NCBI GenBank assembly: GCA_000727475.1
Contig: KL647297.1
Span: 2,685,577 to 2,749,576 of the forward strand
Length of the DNA: 64,000 nucleotides
Source: Sarcocystis neurona
Lineage: Eukaryota > Apicomplexa > Conoidasida > Eucoccidiorida > Sarcocystidae
Direction of reading: 5' to 3'
Position 1 is the stretch's first letter. Each line of letters begins with the position of its first letter. Positions 21,401 through 32,559 of the stretch are shown piece after piece. Position numbers and translations under genes: made by a program. Below the pieces are notes generated by a model, which saw nothing but the letters and a program-made list of their open reading frames with translations, was not told where the DNA came from and did no database searches.

Positions 21401-23362
21401 TCTTGCATGGAGGGTGTTGTAGGTATGTACGTATATTTAAGTGTGTTTGTAGGACACACATGTGTAGCACCCAGTCACTTGCGTATAAAGAGCATAACGC
21501 GTCGTTGGACGTGGCGAACAGCGCCTCTAGCCGGTAGGTTCTGCGCTGTCCGTCGGCTGCTCTGTACGCCTCCCTACGTATACACACATCTTCTCCATCG
21601 CGCACTCGTTGGCTCTGAAGCATGTCTGCTGTAGCAGGAGAAAGGTTTTGCCGATCTGCGTGTGAACTTTCTGCTGGCGCCCAGCCGACGAAAGGGCCTG
21701 TTTTCCGCTGCTCCTTGGCTTCTATGTGGGCTTTCGTATGTAAACGCACCTTTTCTGTATCGCGTAGCTGGTACGGAGTAACATTTTCGAAGAATAATCT
21801 TTACCTACGAAGATTTGTGCGCGTGAGCACGGCGACTGGGTAGCTCAACGGACGCGCACTCCACCGCCGCAGATAATAGACGCGCGCGCACGTCAGCGTG
21901 TTCGGCTCCGCGTATACGTGCTTGCTGTACGTGTGTAGCTGACCACCGATATGTGTACTGATGTACCTTTAACGAGTTATGCGTGTCTTCGTAGGTATAC
22001 ACACATACAGGTGTATACACACGTCTTTGTATATATACGTGCGTAGGTACGTAGGTACGTATATGTAGATCAATATAGATATATGCGCACTGATGTACTG
22101 TTAACGAGATATGCGTGTCTTCGCGGATGTCCACATATACGTGTACAGACACGTGGATGGATGCGCGTTGTAGTAGGCTTGTGCGAAGATTGCTTACCGG
22201 GGCCTCTGCGTCGCGGGTCCGACTTTTGTTAGTCAGCCACAACACCACACAGCTAGCAGAGGAGCTGGTGCACAAGATATTTATGTGTACATTCCGGCGA
22301 ATGTCCGCACGTGTGTACGTACGTATGCATTTACATGTGTATCTGTGGGTACATATGTATTGCTATGTGTGTATACGAGAGCGTGTGTGTATTTCTGCGT
22401 CTTTGTTTATGTGCGTCCTCGTGGAGCCCTTCATGCACCTGCGCAGTCTGTTCGACTGCACACACTATACGTGTACATATGTACGTGTATACGTCTCGCA
22501 GTTTGTATGAGGACGTACACATATATAAACGTAACTATACGTCTGCCTTAACACGCATGTGTGTCTCTGCAGAGGCACGCAGACGCATTTTTTTAACGTG
22601 CGTACGTGTGTGTGTGTGTCCCGCATCTTTGCCTGTAGAGCTGCGGCTGACGGATTCTTCGGCTGCTGTCGCTGTGTTGCTGCGTGTGGTGTGCTGTGTG
22701 CTGCCCAGTCGGCGAACGAATACGACCGCGTGATGAACGGCATCGCCTTGCTTCCTCCTCGCGTAGCTTTTCCCTCCCCTGTTCCCCCTGCTTCTGCGGC
22801 GGCTGCTGAGTCTGCTGCTGCTGCTGCTGCAGTGCATGAAGAGCCTTCTGGAGGAGAGGCTGTTGCAGATCTGCACGTGTCGGACGATGCGAGTCCCTTC
22901 AGTCCCACGACGCTACTCGCGAACAGTGCTCGGTCTGTTGTCTCTCCATTTGCTGTCCTCTACTCTTTGCTGCTGCACTCCTCTCCGCCTCGTTCTGCTG
23001 CTGTTCCCGCTGCTGCGTCGTCTGCGGCCGCTTCCTCCCCGAGTGAAATCGTTCCTGTTGGCGCAACTGTCAACGTGGGGGGCCCCGCGGGTGCTGCCTC
23101 TTCTGATTCTGCTCTGACTGCCGCTGAGGCTGGTGCTCCTGCCGCAGGAGCGCCGTATCCGTCTGCGTTGTTGCTGACAGGGAAGCAGTGGAGCGAGTTT
23201 CATTTTGTAGAAATCCTCCAGCTTCATCAACACAACCTACACGGAAGAGGAGACGGTGGCTCCTCCACTCGAATCGATAGTTATCCTGCGGTAGAGGCTG
23301 CGTATCCGGGCTTCTTCAGTCGCCACGGCCTACAGTCGCACCAGCGCTACCCACCGCCGTAA
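18491..23362 (+). CDS. Glutaminyl-peptide cyclotransferase (plant/bacterial beta-propeller type), membrane-anchored
   Basis: It would convert N-terminal Gln of peptides to pyroglutamate. Exons are 18491-21082 and 22709-23362, intron 21083-22708 (GTACGT...GCCCAG, phase 0), giving about 1081 residues against roughly 260-320 usual for the family. The start ATG at 18491 has an AAA context. Visible signatures in order: FTQG (367), LLETSGLYGQSYIREFDF (from 430), EGAAFL, LTWRERL, DFEGWGLASN (507), GSDVLLELDV, NELEYV (819), LLANIYG, NGIALLP (874) and TGKQW (1021). The Gln of FTQG, the Glu of EG, the Trp of TW and GWGL, the Asn of NELE and the Lys of GK.W correspond to the active-site set known for papaya cyclotransferase; a Trp expected in the ANVW position is Tyr here. 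A hydrophobic segment at 146-165 (WCACVFASLAFFVVAIQHFI) suggests a type II anchor with a lumenal or extracellular domain. Ala-rich inserts lie between the blades. Confidence 0.85.
21083..22708 (+). other. Intron of the cyclotransferase gene
   Basis: It starts GTACGTCGG after the codons for EGALR and ends GTGCTGCCCAG before NEYDRVMNGIALL. Joining the two restores the expected order of family motifs in phase 0. It is filled with TA/TG/CG alternating sequence (21170-21250, 22010-22110, 22310-22550) and holds no recognised gene. Confidence 0.75.
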
Positions 23363-24300
23363 CGTGGCACGGAATACGGCAGTACGTACACCACCCGCAG
23401 CAATCCTTGTCTCAGTAGCAGCAGCAGTCTTTCTAGAAGCAGCAGCGGCAGTCGTCACTATACCCGCAGGAGTCCTACATGGATCCTCAGCTGCAGCAGT
23501 GGTTCCTGCAGCAGCAGCAGCAGGCGTCCTTCTGGCATCAGAGACTTGGTGGCCGCAGTCACCAGCAGTCACATGGAGAAATGTTTTTGCCTGCAGCAAC
23601 AGCAGCTGAAAGGAGTCGAGTGGAGCGTGTCTCTCAAGAGCAGCAGCAGAAGCGGAAGTTAATGCAGCAACGGGTCTACCACCATCAACTCACCCTGAAT
23701 ACACAAATAGTTGCAACAAAAAACATACGGCCCATAAACAAGAGACGAGGGTGTTGCTGCAGCAGCAGCCGTGAGACGTATGCCGTGTTACTCTGTGCAC
23801 AGAAGCAGCTGTGCACCACCAGCAGCGTTAAACGAATTCTTGGCGTGTACAACTCAGGTATTGCGCGTTGGAGCAGCAAACAGCCCCCAGGTTTCGGCAG
23901 CACACAATGCGGTCTAGCACGGGAAGTGGACGTGCCCCCCTTACATATATACTCTCACAAAAGGCAGCAGCGGATCTTTGGTTTCAGCTGCCTATCCAGA
24001 AATTCCTGTGTTTTTAGTAGGCACAGTTTTTCACCGCTACCTGGGCGCAAGTTGCGCTTTGCAGTTCCTCCACCTCGTAGCGTTTGTGGCACCAGGCACC
24101 ACAGAAGCGACAAGAAGGCTTCTTGGGCTGCAGCCACCACAGCAGCAGCACCGCCGTCCGCAGCAGCACTGCCATCCGCAGCAGCACTGCCATCCGCAGC
24201 AGCACCAACAGTTGCGGTCTACACAGCGTTCGTGCTGCTGTGAACAGGTGCAGAGCACAGAAGTTGCAAGATACATCAGTCATGTGATAGCGGCTTAGAC
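23363..24300 (+). other. CAG-rich stretch downstream of the cyclotransferase, probably 3' UTR
   Basis: CAG/GCA runs (23400-23530, 23640-23770, 24140-24210) follow the stop at 23360-23362. An open frame at 23479-24243 (254 codons, rich in Gln, Ser and Arg) begins 117 nt after the stop but shows no recognised domain. An 18-bp unit (core GCAGCAGCACTGCCATCC) is repeated about three times near 24150-24205. I favour untranslated or spurious. Confidence 0.4.
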
Positions 24301-24516
24301 TTTTTCCGAGAACAGCGTTTGCAGCGTGGCCACGATAGCCACTGGCACGCGTTTTTATCTTTCATCTGCCTCTCTAGATAGAAATTCTTGGTTTACTACA
24401 CATATGTATGTATATTTGTTTGAACCTGTGTGTACGACTACGTATCTGTAAAACGTGTGTATGCATAGATACATTTATACGTAGGTACACATTTGTGTAT
24501 GTTTACACATGTAGTA

Positions 24517-24547
<31 letters not shown>

Positions 24548-25083
24548 GCGTGTATACGCACGCACAGAGTGCAAGCGAAATGCAGGGACTCTGCGCAAAA
24601 GAATGACAGTATGTGCTGGAGAGTGAAACTTTGCTTCAAAAGTGCTGTTTTTACTTGCTTCATCTGTGGCAAGTTGAATGTCGACATTAGATATGGGGTG
24701 CTGGCACGACTGCACTGCCGGAAGTCCGCTCAGCCGTCGGAGCGCCTTCGTAGTAGAAGGCGTCGTGCCACCGTTACTGAAAAATTTTGGCCAGTTCCGA
24801 TCCGTCTGAACACGCAGACTACTTCTTGTGGTGTTGGAGCGGGAGAATCTGCGCTTATGTCGAAAATGTTAGCCCTTCAGCGCAGTGGAAGACGACAACA
24901 TCACCGCCTACGACCGCTTGTCAGTTGCCGCCTACGTGACTCAACAGTACCGAATGCCAGTTGTCAGCAGATGTACTTGATAAGTGTTTATTCATGTAGC
25001 TGTATATGCACGCGTAGATCTGTGTATATATACAACTACGTATGCGGTCAATCTATGAGTACTTGTCTGGGACCGCGCACACT

Positions 25084-25135
25084 CACGAGCACAGACATAT
25101 ATATATATATATATATATATGCGTCTGTGCTCGTG
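25084..25135. repeat. 52-bp near-perfect palindrome with an AT core
   Basis: Arms CACGAGCACAGAC (25084-25096) and GTCTGTGCTCGTG (25123-25135) are perfect inverted repeats. The 26-bp centre is (AT)n ending in GC and is itself almost self-complementary. It can extrude as a cruciform or form a long RNA hairpin. Confidence 0.9.
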
Positions 25136-27779
25136 CATATATTTGCATTTAAGCGTATGGATGCGAGGAAGTGCCAGCAGCTAAGGTGCAGTGGTAGATT
25201 TTTTCAGGAGTCTATGTCCGTGGAAGTCATTACCGCCTAGCATCCAAAGAGGCACCTAAGCGCAACGCTTGACGGTAACCTACCTGGCAGCATGGTTAAT
25301 TATACACGGCGCACGCGTTAAGATGGAGAGAGCAGTAGAGACAGCTTTGCAGGGAGTGTACAAGTAGATGATGCACCTCGAGTAGTCACACTAGCAAAGT
25401 AGCAGATCGAAGTGCTCGGACATACTAGTAAAGAGGTGCTAATAGAAATTCTGTCGACGAAACAGGTTAAAACCGTGAGAGTAGTCACATCATTGCAGCA
25501 TCTCCAGAGAGTGTGCGTACTGGAGTGAATGTGGAAAGCTCTTACTAACGTCCACTCAACAGGGCTTACAGTTATCTAAACGTACATGTGTGCATATATA
25601 TCCATGTAGAACTTTACAAATATACACGTGAAACACGTGCACGCAACAGCTTACATCTGTACGCATATATATATATACATATATATATATATATGCACAT
25701 GCGTACACATGGTAACATACATATACACAGAGAGTATCATGCGCAGGTAGGTCTGCACGCATACGCTGTCTGTGAGTTGATGTACAAGGGCAGCGGTACT
25801 ACAGGGTCGTACAAACGACTGCAGCAAACTTGGGGTGGAGCCCTGAAATTTGTGAATTTGCACTTTAGTGATGGTCTGGCTCATCTTGACACTTATTTGA
25901 GGTATACATATTTCTACTAATGTGCTTACACATACTTTGCTGTCTCCGGAGCAACTGGACAGCCAACTTAAAGTACATAGAGACTACATTTTCTCCTAAA
26001 GATTACTAATTACACCTTTCATATGCAGGCGAAACGTGGTGAGTGCTGTTGGTGCCAGTGCTCCTTCACACGGAAGTCGAGTGACGGAGTATCTACGCAC
26101 TGTACGACAACTCCAGGACGTCCCGTGGAGCGGCTGCCATTCCGCTGGTGCTTCTCTGGCAGACGTCGCTTGCAGATATTTTCCCTTCAGTAGAGAGCTA
26201 CAAGTGTTTTTATCCGGCATCCAGTTGAACATCCTCCCCTCGTGCACAGCGACGCTCTGAATGCGTACCTGCAAGACAAGAATAATACAGAAAACGTTTC
26301 CTCACGTGGTCTGCACTTGGTACAAGTTTACGTATGCAGGTGATTATAATCTAATTGTTTATCTTTCCTGGGAGACCCTGGATCAAAGTGACTTCTTGCG
26401 ACGCTGGAAATTCTCGAAGGATCAGCACTCTACAGAAGCAGGAGAGACGACTATTATTCTACCTAACCAAGAGCTGTTTATACCTTGAGTGCCAATTTTT
26501 GTCTTGAAGAGACACACGCGCAGGTGTTTGCGTCTGCTTAGCCGAACGAGTACACCCCTCTACATCCGTACAACTATATTATACACGTATACAGCAATAT
26601 GTAGTTGTGTGCGACTAAGGAACAATGTGTGTGTATGTGTATATATATATATATGCTGTGGGGCAGTATGATGTTCAAGGGCGTTGCGATAGCAAATCTG
26701 GTTACTACAACATTACACGGATATCTTCGAAATTACAAAGGGATGCCGAAGGTGCGACCGTGTGCAGAAGTTTCCGTAATGCCGCGGAAAAAATTTTCTT
26801 GAAGGTGGTGCCAACTTGCCGATACTTATATATGCGCATATATACAATGATATATATATATATATCTATGCATATATGTACGTACGCATATACGCACAAA
26901 TAAATACTTAGATACAAATCTTCAGAAATACTTAAATATATATGTGTGCTACTATGTTTGTGTGGGTTTGTGATTGAACATATTTCAGTATATATTTATA
27001 AGTGCATGCACACATATCCGTTTGCAAAGGAACAAGAATGGATAAGTAGGCGGGCGCGTGCATGTGTCTGTCAACCGCTTCATATATCTGTCAATGCATT
27101 CTACGCTGTTCCATACGTAGATGTGCACAAAAATGGATATACTTATACTCTACGGAGGTAGGGGCGGGTACAACGTTATCGTTTGTAGGCGTCTGTTGAA
27201 CGGTTCCGCTTTAAGGAGCACTTTACTGCACTAAGTATGTTCACTCCTCTATTTGTCTCTTCCGCCGGATGATAAACCGCGTCAAGAGTATTAAAAAGCA
27301 CTTAAACAAGGACTCCGGGGAAGCGTGGCAGCTCCGGAGGAGAGACACATACCTGTAGACAAGAAGTTCTGAAGAAGCTGACATTCTGGCCTCTGTGTAC
27401 ATTTAGGTCTATGTGCGTCTATCTGTCCACTATATTAATCAATTGTCTGCTTGTGTTTCACCGAGTCATGCGCAAACGGACGGACTGCAGGTGTCCACGT
27501 CCTCCTCCTTCTCCATCTATATACATATATATTTATGTAGGGGTATTAATGTCTTTCACGGTATTTACGTGTTCGTGCAACTCGAAGTATCTGGACATGC
27601 ACTCGGAAGAACACAGCAGTGTAGGAATACAGAGCGCTACCACAGTAATGGATAGTTAACCACAAACAAGCTATACATATATGGAGACACATTCTTTGAC
27701 TTGGCATTTGTAAAAGTGTGTAAGTTTACATTTAAAATAGTATTCTGTATCGATACTCAAAAGAAACGTCCCACATTTA

Positions 27780-28260
27780 GGAAGTATGTCTATATGCCGT
27801 CAACCAACGAGAGAACACGGGGGCGCTACTCTGTCTGTTCGACTCTACGACAGCGAGTGTTCCAGCCAAAATGACCGCTTGAGCAAAAAAGCGGATTTTC
27901 GACTCGCGGTCGCGAGTTCCAGGTAGTGTAAGGGAGACAGAAGGGTTTATATAGTCGGGGAAATTTTGGGGTGACAAGCTCTTCTCGCTTAGGTCGGACA
28001 CTGTCGCTTGTTGAAGGGTATCCGAGCAGTTTCTGCGGAAAAATGCCATCTATCACTAAGCTGCCCACCTGACAGTGCAAGCACGTTTTCTTCACATTCT
28101 TCGACAATTGAGAAGACCGCGAGGAAGTCTGCATATGTGTTGCTGTTGTTGCATATATGGATCCGAGGTAGGGCGTGCATCTATATATGAATGCAGTTTC
28201 ATGTGTGTCGCTCCTGATTGCCTCTGTGGATAAAGAATACACGCACACACTTGTGGTCAC
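27780..28260 (-). mobile_element. Probable decayed Ty3/chromovirus-type reverse transcriptase-RNase H fragment
   Basis: The minus strand, read across two frames, gives pieces that resemble Ty3-type pol in the right order. First comes SDTHETAFIYR (compare the DxHKTAFR region of reverse transcriptase), later NFPDYINPS, then GTLAVVESNRQ with PVFSRWLT (compare the GATL...G+..PVAFFSRKLT part of RNase H). The catalytic reverse-transcriptase segment is missing and the reading frame is broken, so it cannot be active. Recognition is by eye and tentative. Confidence 0.3.
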
Positions 28261-28929
28261 CTTTGTATTATCAGCCCATATATACCTTTCAATATGTATC
28301 TAACTAACCATGTCTGCACGTATGCATGGGTGTGAACGCACGTAAACATGCACAACTAGAAGCGCTCATATACATACTTGTATACGTACACAAACGTATG
28401 GGCGACTAATACGTGAAGACTGTGATTTGTGAATCACACGCACGTGCGCATGTCTACACAGAGAAAGAAATCCGAAACCGTACACCTCTGATGGTGCTCG
28501 TGGTGAGGAACTTGTCTCCCCTGTGGTGCGCCGAGGATGCAGTCATCGTTCTTTTCCTCAGCCTCGGGTGGGATGGAGTGTGCACCTGCGGAGATTGGTT
28601 CAGGATGGTCGCGTGGCAACAGTATACGTACTAAAGAGAAGGGAAGTTGACCAGACACTTACTCTAGTCCAGAAGGTTCCACACCAAGAATAGGTACTAA
28701 TGAGAATCTAGGCAAGGGTTAAGAGCTTTGCTTTTGTCACCTTTTTCCCGTTTCCTACCTGCTATGTGTGTCTCGCCCTGGACATCGGAGGAAAGCTCAA
28801 TTTTGATCGTTGATTGCGCTCTTGCCAACAGTCCAAATTTTCAAATGAACTAACAGTTCTTCCTATTTAACTAAGCTCGATTCGAACTACATTTTCTTGA
28901 CTCTTTATTTTCACTGCTCCGTCTCTGTG

Positions 28930-29800
28930 GTAAAACCTTCCTCTACTCCGTGCACACACCCTCCAGGAACGATCTTGCAGAAGACAAACAGGCTCACGCA
29001 CTGGGAGGTGGTTCCCTTTTCCATTTTTAGCCGCTGGCTTTCTGCTGTACATTGTTTTTTTCCTTCATTCTGCCCTGTCTCCTCCGTCTTCCCACTTAGT
29101 TCCTCTTAGGCAAACCTTTGCACGTACTGGATCCAGCCCACCCGCTGCGCCCCCCTCTGATGACCGACACACAACTCGGTGTGCGGAAGGGAAGGATAAA
29201 TTTTCTTCGTCCGTAATCTCACGACGTAGAAATTATTTACAGCCATCTCCGTCCTTTTCAATCTGTTCTCTCTCCCGCCGGACGTATTTTGTATTCTTTA
29301 CTCCGTGCTCATTCAGAAGTATCTCTTCTTCCACTGTTGTCGTCTTTGTGGCACCAAAACGAAGGGACATTTTCGTTCAACCGCTCGAAACCGCATTCTG
29401 CAGTCGCGGTGTTTTCCCCGTTTCCTGACCCACTCTCCTTTCTTCTTCTCCCTCTCTCTACAACAGTACACATCAGCTCTGCCGTGCTCTCTTCGATTTC
29501 CTCCTTTTCTCCCAGCGTTTCAGTCACCTCCTTCCTCTTTGATTTTCCTCACTTTTTCTCCTCCCTCGCGGATCGAGTTCTTCTCTTCCGTTAGCTTCTG
29601 CGCACTTTTCTGTTTCGTCGTCTGACCCCCATTTTCATTCCCCCTTTTATCAGCTTTATCCCCTCTTTTCCGTCGATTTTCTTTCGATCTGCCCGTGCAT
29701 TTACGTCCTTTTCTCCTCGCCCTCCTCCAGTTACCAGCAGCACATGTTCTTGTTTTCCCTTTCCTTCGGAGTCTCACTTTATCAAGGCACGCAGCCTCTC
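28930..29800. repeat. Pyrimidine-rich tract (plus strand)
   Basis: About 0.9 kb dominated by C and T (CTTCCTCTTTGATTTTCCTC and similar), without tandem unit. Plus-strand frames are Ser/Phe/Leu-rich, minus-strand frames Lys/Arg/Glu-rich. No conserved protein is seen. Confidence 0.6.
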
Positions 29801-31096
29801 TCTTAATACGGGAAACACACTGTTGTGCGCAATCCCTAAATCTGGATGTAATTGTGTAGCTGTGAGGAGAGTTCTCTGAATCGTGCATTACGGTACCATT
29901 CATAATATGTATATATGTACGCATCCTAACATCAGCATCCGTTCGTTGTAGCCCCTACACAACTCCTCGACGGCACCCCTGCATTACCATAGTCTGCGGT
30001 GTACACACAGTTGTGTGCATACACGCAACAACAATAGTATTGCTACTTTTCGCTGAAATAGTGATTTCTCTGTTGCAGATATAACCCCTACTTCTAGTGC
30101 ATTGGGGGCCACTTCTAGGAGGTCAAGTGTAGCCACTACGTGCACTGCCACATACCTAACACAGCCTGTCAAAGTGCGCAGTCCCACCGTGCAACTATAT
30201 CATGCGTCTGTATGTCTGCGCTTGTCTGTCTCTGTCTTTCAGCAGTTTCGCCATTATCTGCTATATATGTATACCGAGAGTTTCGCCATTACCTGATATA
30301 CGTGTGTACCCCAGTGTACTCGTGTACTCAGAATTTCCATATACATCTTCAAGAGATACCCATTCGCACATTCTACGCACATATTTACCGGACTTCTGCG
30401 TCGTATTTGAAGTGACTTCTTCTCTACGCATAGCATGTGTAACTCACTAAACGCGCCTAACACATGCTTTACGTACTTGATTAGTGGTAATACTTTTCCC
30501 GTATTTGTTACTGCGTCCGGTTGGTTTCCTCTTTCTCTCCGCGAAGTCTTCTCTTCCCTGCATTCGCATTTACTATTACCCATCCATCCGCGTAATCGTT
30601 TTTCTCAGTCCTTTCCACTCTACGGGCCTGCAATTAATCACTCCAGTCGCCTGTACGTACATTTTTCTGTAGTTCTTCGCTCTCTTTGCTAGCACTTGCT
30701 CTCCTTCGCCGGTGGAAGCGCGCATTCCCACGGTGTCTTCCCCTATAGAGAGGCCGCCACTGCGGATTTCTCTTCATGCGGTCCTCTATGCATTCAATCG
30801 CCTAAAGTTTCTAGATGGATGTCTCACGAAATTCTCTATCTGCCGTCACACGATCTACACATACGTGTGTAATCACCTGTAACTTCATACGTGCATATCT
30901 GCGACTTGGTGTGCACACGTGTGTATGTGTAAGTGGCTCTCTGTGCGTAGGTGCGTTCGTGTGTGTATGTGTATGGGTTGGGTTTTGTCTGTCTCAAGAT
31001 GTTCAGGATTGCTTCACGCGCCTTTAGCAAGAATCTTATATATTTAGGAAGAGAGACGCTCTTCATTCGATAAAACAGGGGGGTTCGTCATGTTTC

Positions 31097-31116
31097 TCGA
31101 GTGTACGTACACTCGA
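31097..31116. repeat. 20-bp perfect palindrome
   Basis: TCGAGTGTACGTACACTCGA is fully self-complementary. Its centre GTGTACGTACAC is the same core that recurs in introns of the polymerase gene downstream. Confidence 0.9.
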
Positions 31117-32105
31117 CAACGACGCGAGCGAGTTCTCTCTGCAACTTCCTCGCTCACCAGCCGAATGAAGGGAACATGTAGAGAGTTGTCCACGTACACA
31201 AGTGTGTAAACACGTCTCTGTTTGCACACGTACCCAACGTTATAGGAATTTTATGTGTACGTCCGAATACGTATACATCTAGAGAGAGAAAGACAGAGAG
31301 ATGCTTGTTGTTCATACATATATATATCTGCATATATCCACGTCCTGTGTATCTGTGTACACGTGAGTGTAATGTCTGGGATGCGTTTATGCACGCTTGA
31401 TACAAAGATACGATACTTGATACGCTTGATCCTAATTTTTAGAAATATATCCGCGAGCAGCCGTGGTTTTCCGCTACATGCAGCCGCAGCATCTGCAACA
31501 CCAGCATCAGCAAGAAGAGCAGCTGCAACGGGAGGTGAAGTAGGCAGCAGGCGCAACGGCGCCTTCCTGTCAGCGTGTTCGCAGCAGGAGCGGCATTTGG
31601 CGACTGTCGCATTTCTGTCAGGGTTCAGCAGTGAGGAGCAACAGCTACAAGTACCAACGATCGCAGCAGCACAAAACGCACCAGCAGCAGCTCGAGAGGC
31701 GTAGGAGCATCAGGCAAGAAGAGGCAGCAGCAGCAGCGCACACACAGCAGCTTGAGCCGCACGAGAAGAAGCAACAGCAGCACACGTGGCAACAGCGCAA
31801 GCAGCAGCTGCTGCGTGAGCGGAAGGACGAGCGGCAGCAGCAGCCACAGAGCAGCAGCAGTGGCAACAACAGCGACAGTAGCAGCAACAACAGCAACAGA
31901 GCAGTGGGAGCAGCAACAGAGCGGTGGCAGCAGCAAAAGAGCAGTTGCACCAGAAGCGGAGCAGCAGGAGGTTGCCGGCGCCACGGCGTCTGTGTGTACA
32001 CGAAGCGTGGCGAGCGGAGCAGGGGGACGCAGGAGACGGGTCCTCGTCTCCCCAGAAAACAGCAGCATGTAGAGAAAAGAACGAGAATATACAGAGAGAA
32101 AGAAG

Positions 32106-32559
32106 ATGGCTCCGCAGTTCACAGCAGCGGGGGGGGCTGCAGCAGCCACTAGAGCTTCACCTTCGCCTCCTCGCATTCGTGCTGGTACTGCAGCTGCATT
32201 TCCTGCTGCTGCAGCGACTGCAGCGTCTTCTGCTTCTCCTCAGCCCCCGTCTTGGCAGCGCAGGAACACAGCAGCGCGCCTGCACAGCCCTTCTGCAGCA
32301 GGCCTCGCTGCGGCGGATACCAGAGGAGGCGCCGGCGCAGCAGCGCCCGGAGAAACACCAGCAGAGGGAGCAGCAGGAGCAAGCGGTGCGACGACGGCGG
32401 CAGGAGCAGCAGCGGAGTGTTCAGTTGATGTGTTAGGCTTCCGCGCCAGTAGCTCTGCAGCAGAAAGGGCGGAACAGGAGCAGCAGTGGCAGCAGCTGCT
32501 GCAGCAGTGGTGTCGGGCAGGTGGAGCAGCAGCCCGGGCAACACGACAGAAGCAGACAG
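32106..32559 (+). CDS. Pol delta exon 1 (start codon, Ala-rich N-terminus)
   Basis: [20 protein letters not shown], then Ala/Gly/Thr-rich sequence and [16 protein letters not shown]. The donor ACAG|GTAAAC is phase 1 and fits exon 2. The N-terminus is not conserved among species, so assignment rests on phase, first Met and position. Coding could begin further upstream by another exon. Confidence 0.55.

Larger units (their letters stand above)
24301..32105. other. Spacer between the cyclotransferase and polymerase genes
   Basis: It contains TA-rich blocks (24400-24560, 25660-25700, 26640-26660, 26820-26950), ordinary-textured blocks without recognised genes (24600-25560, 25900-26560, 27160-28260, 28420-30700) and a CAG-rich block at 31480-32000. 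The last precedes the polymerase start, carries no fixed frame, and is the likely 5' leader or promoter-proximal region of that gene. Confidence 0.5.

Noticed and set aside
21834..21912. tRNA-like A box (TAGCTCAACGG) and B-box-like TTCGGCTCC
   Set aside because: The distance is too long for a standard tRNA, no acceptor stem pairs with GACTGGG, and the B box lacks its invariant A.
23479..24243. 254-codon frame after the cyclotransferase stop
   Set aside because: Gln/Ser-rich, no recognised domain, no clear start context and overlapping open frames on other strands; kept only as a possible 3' UTR.
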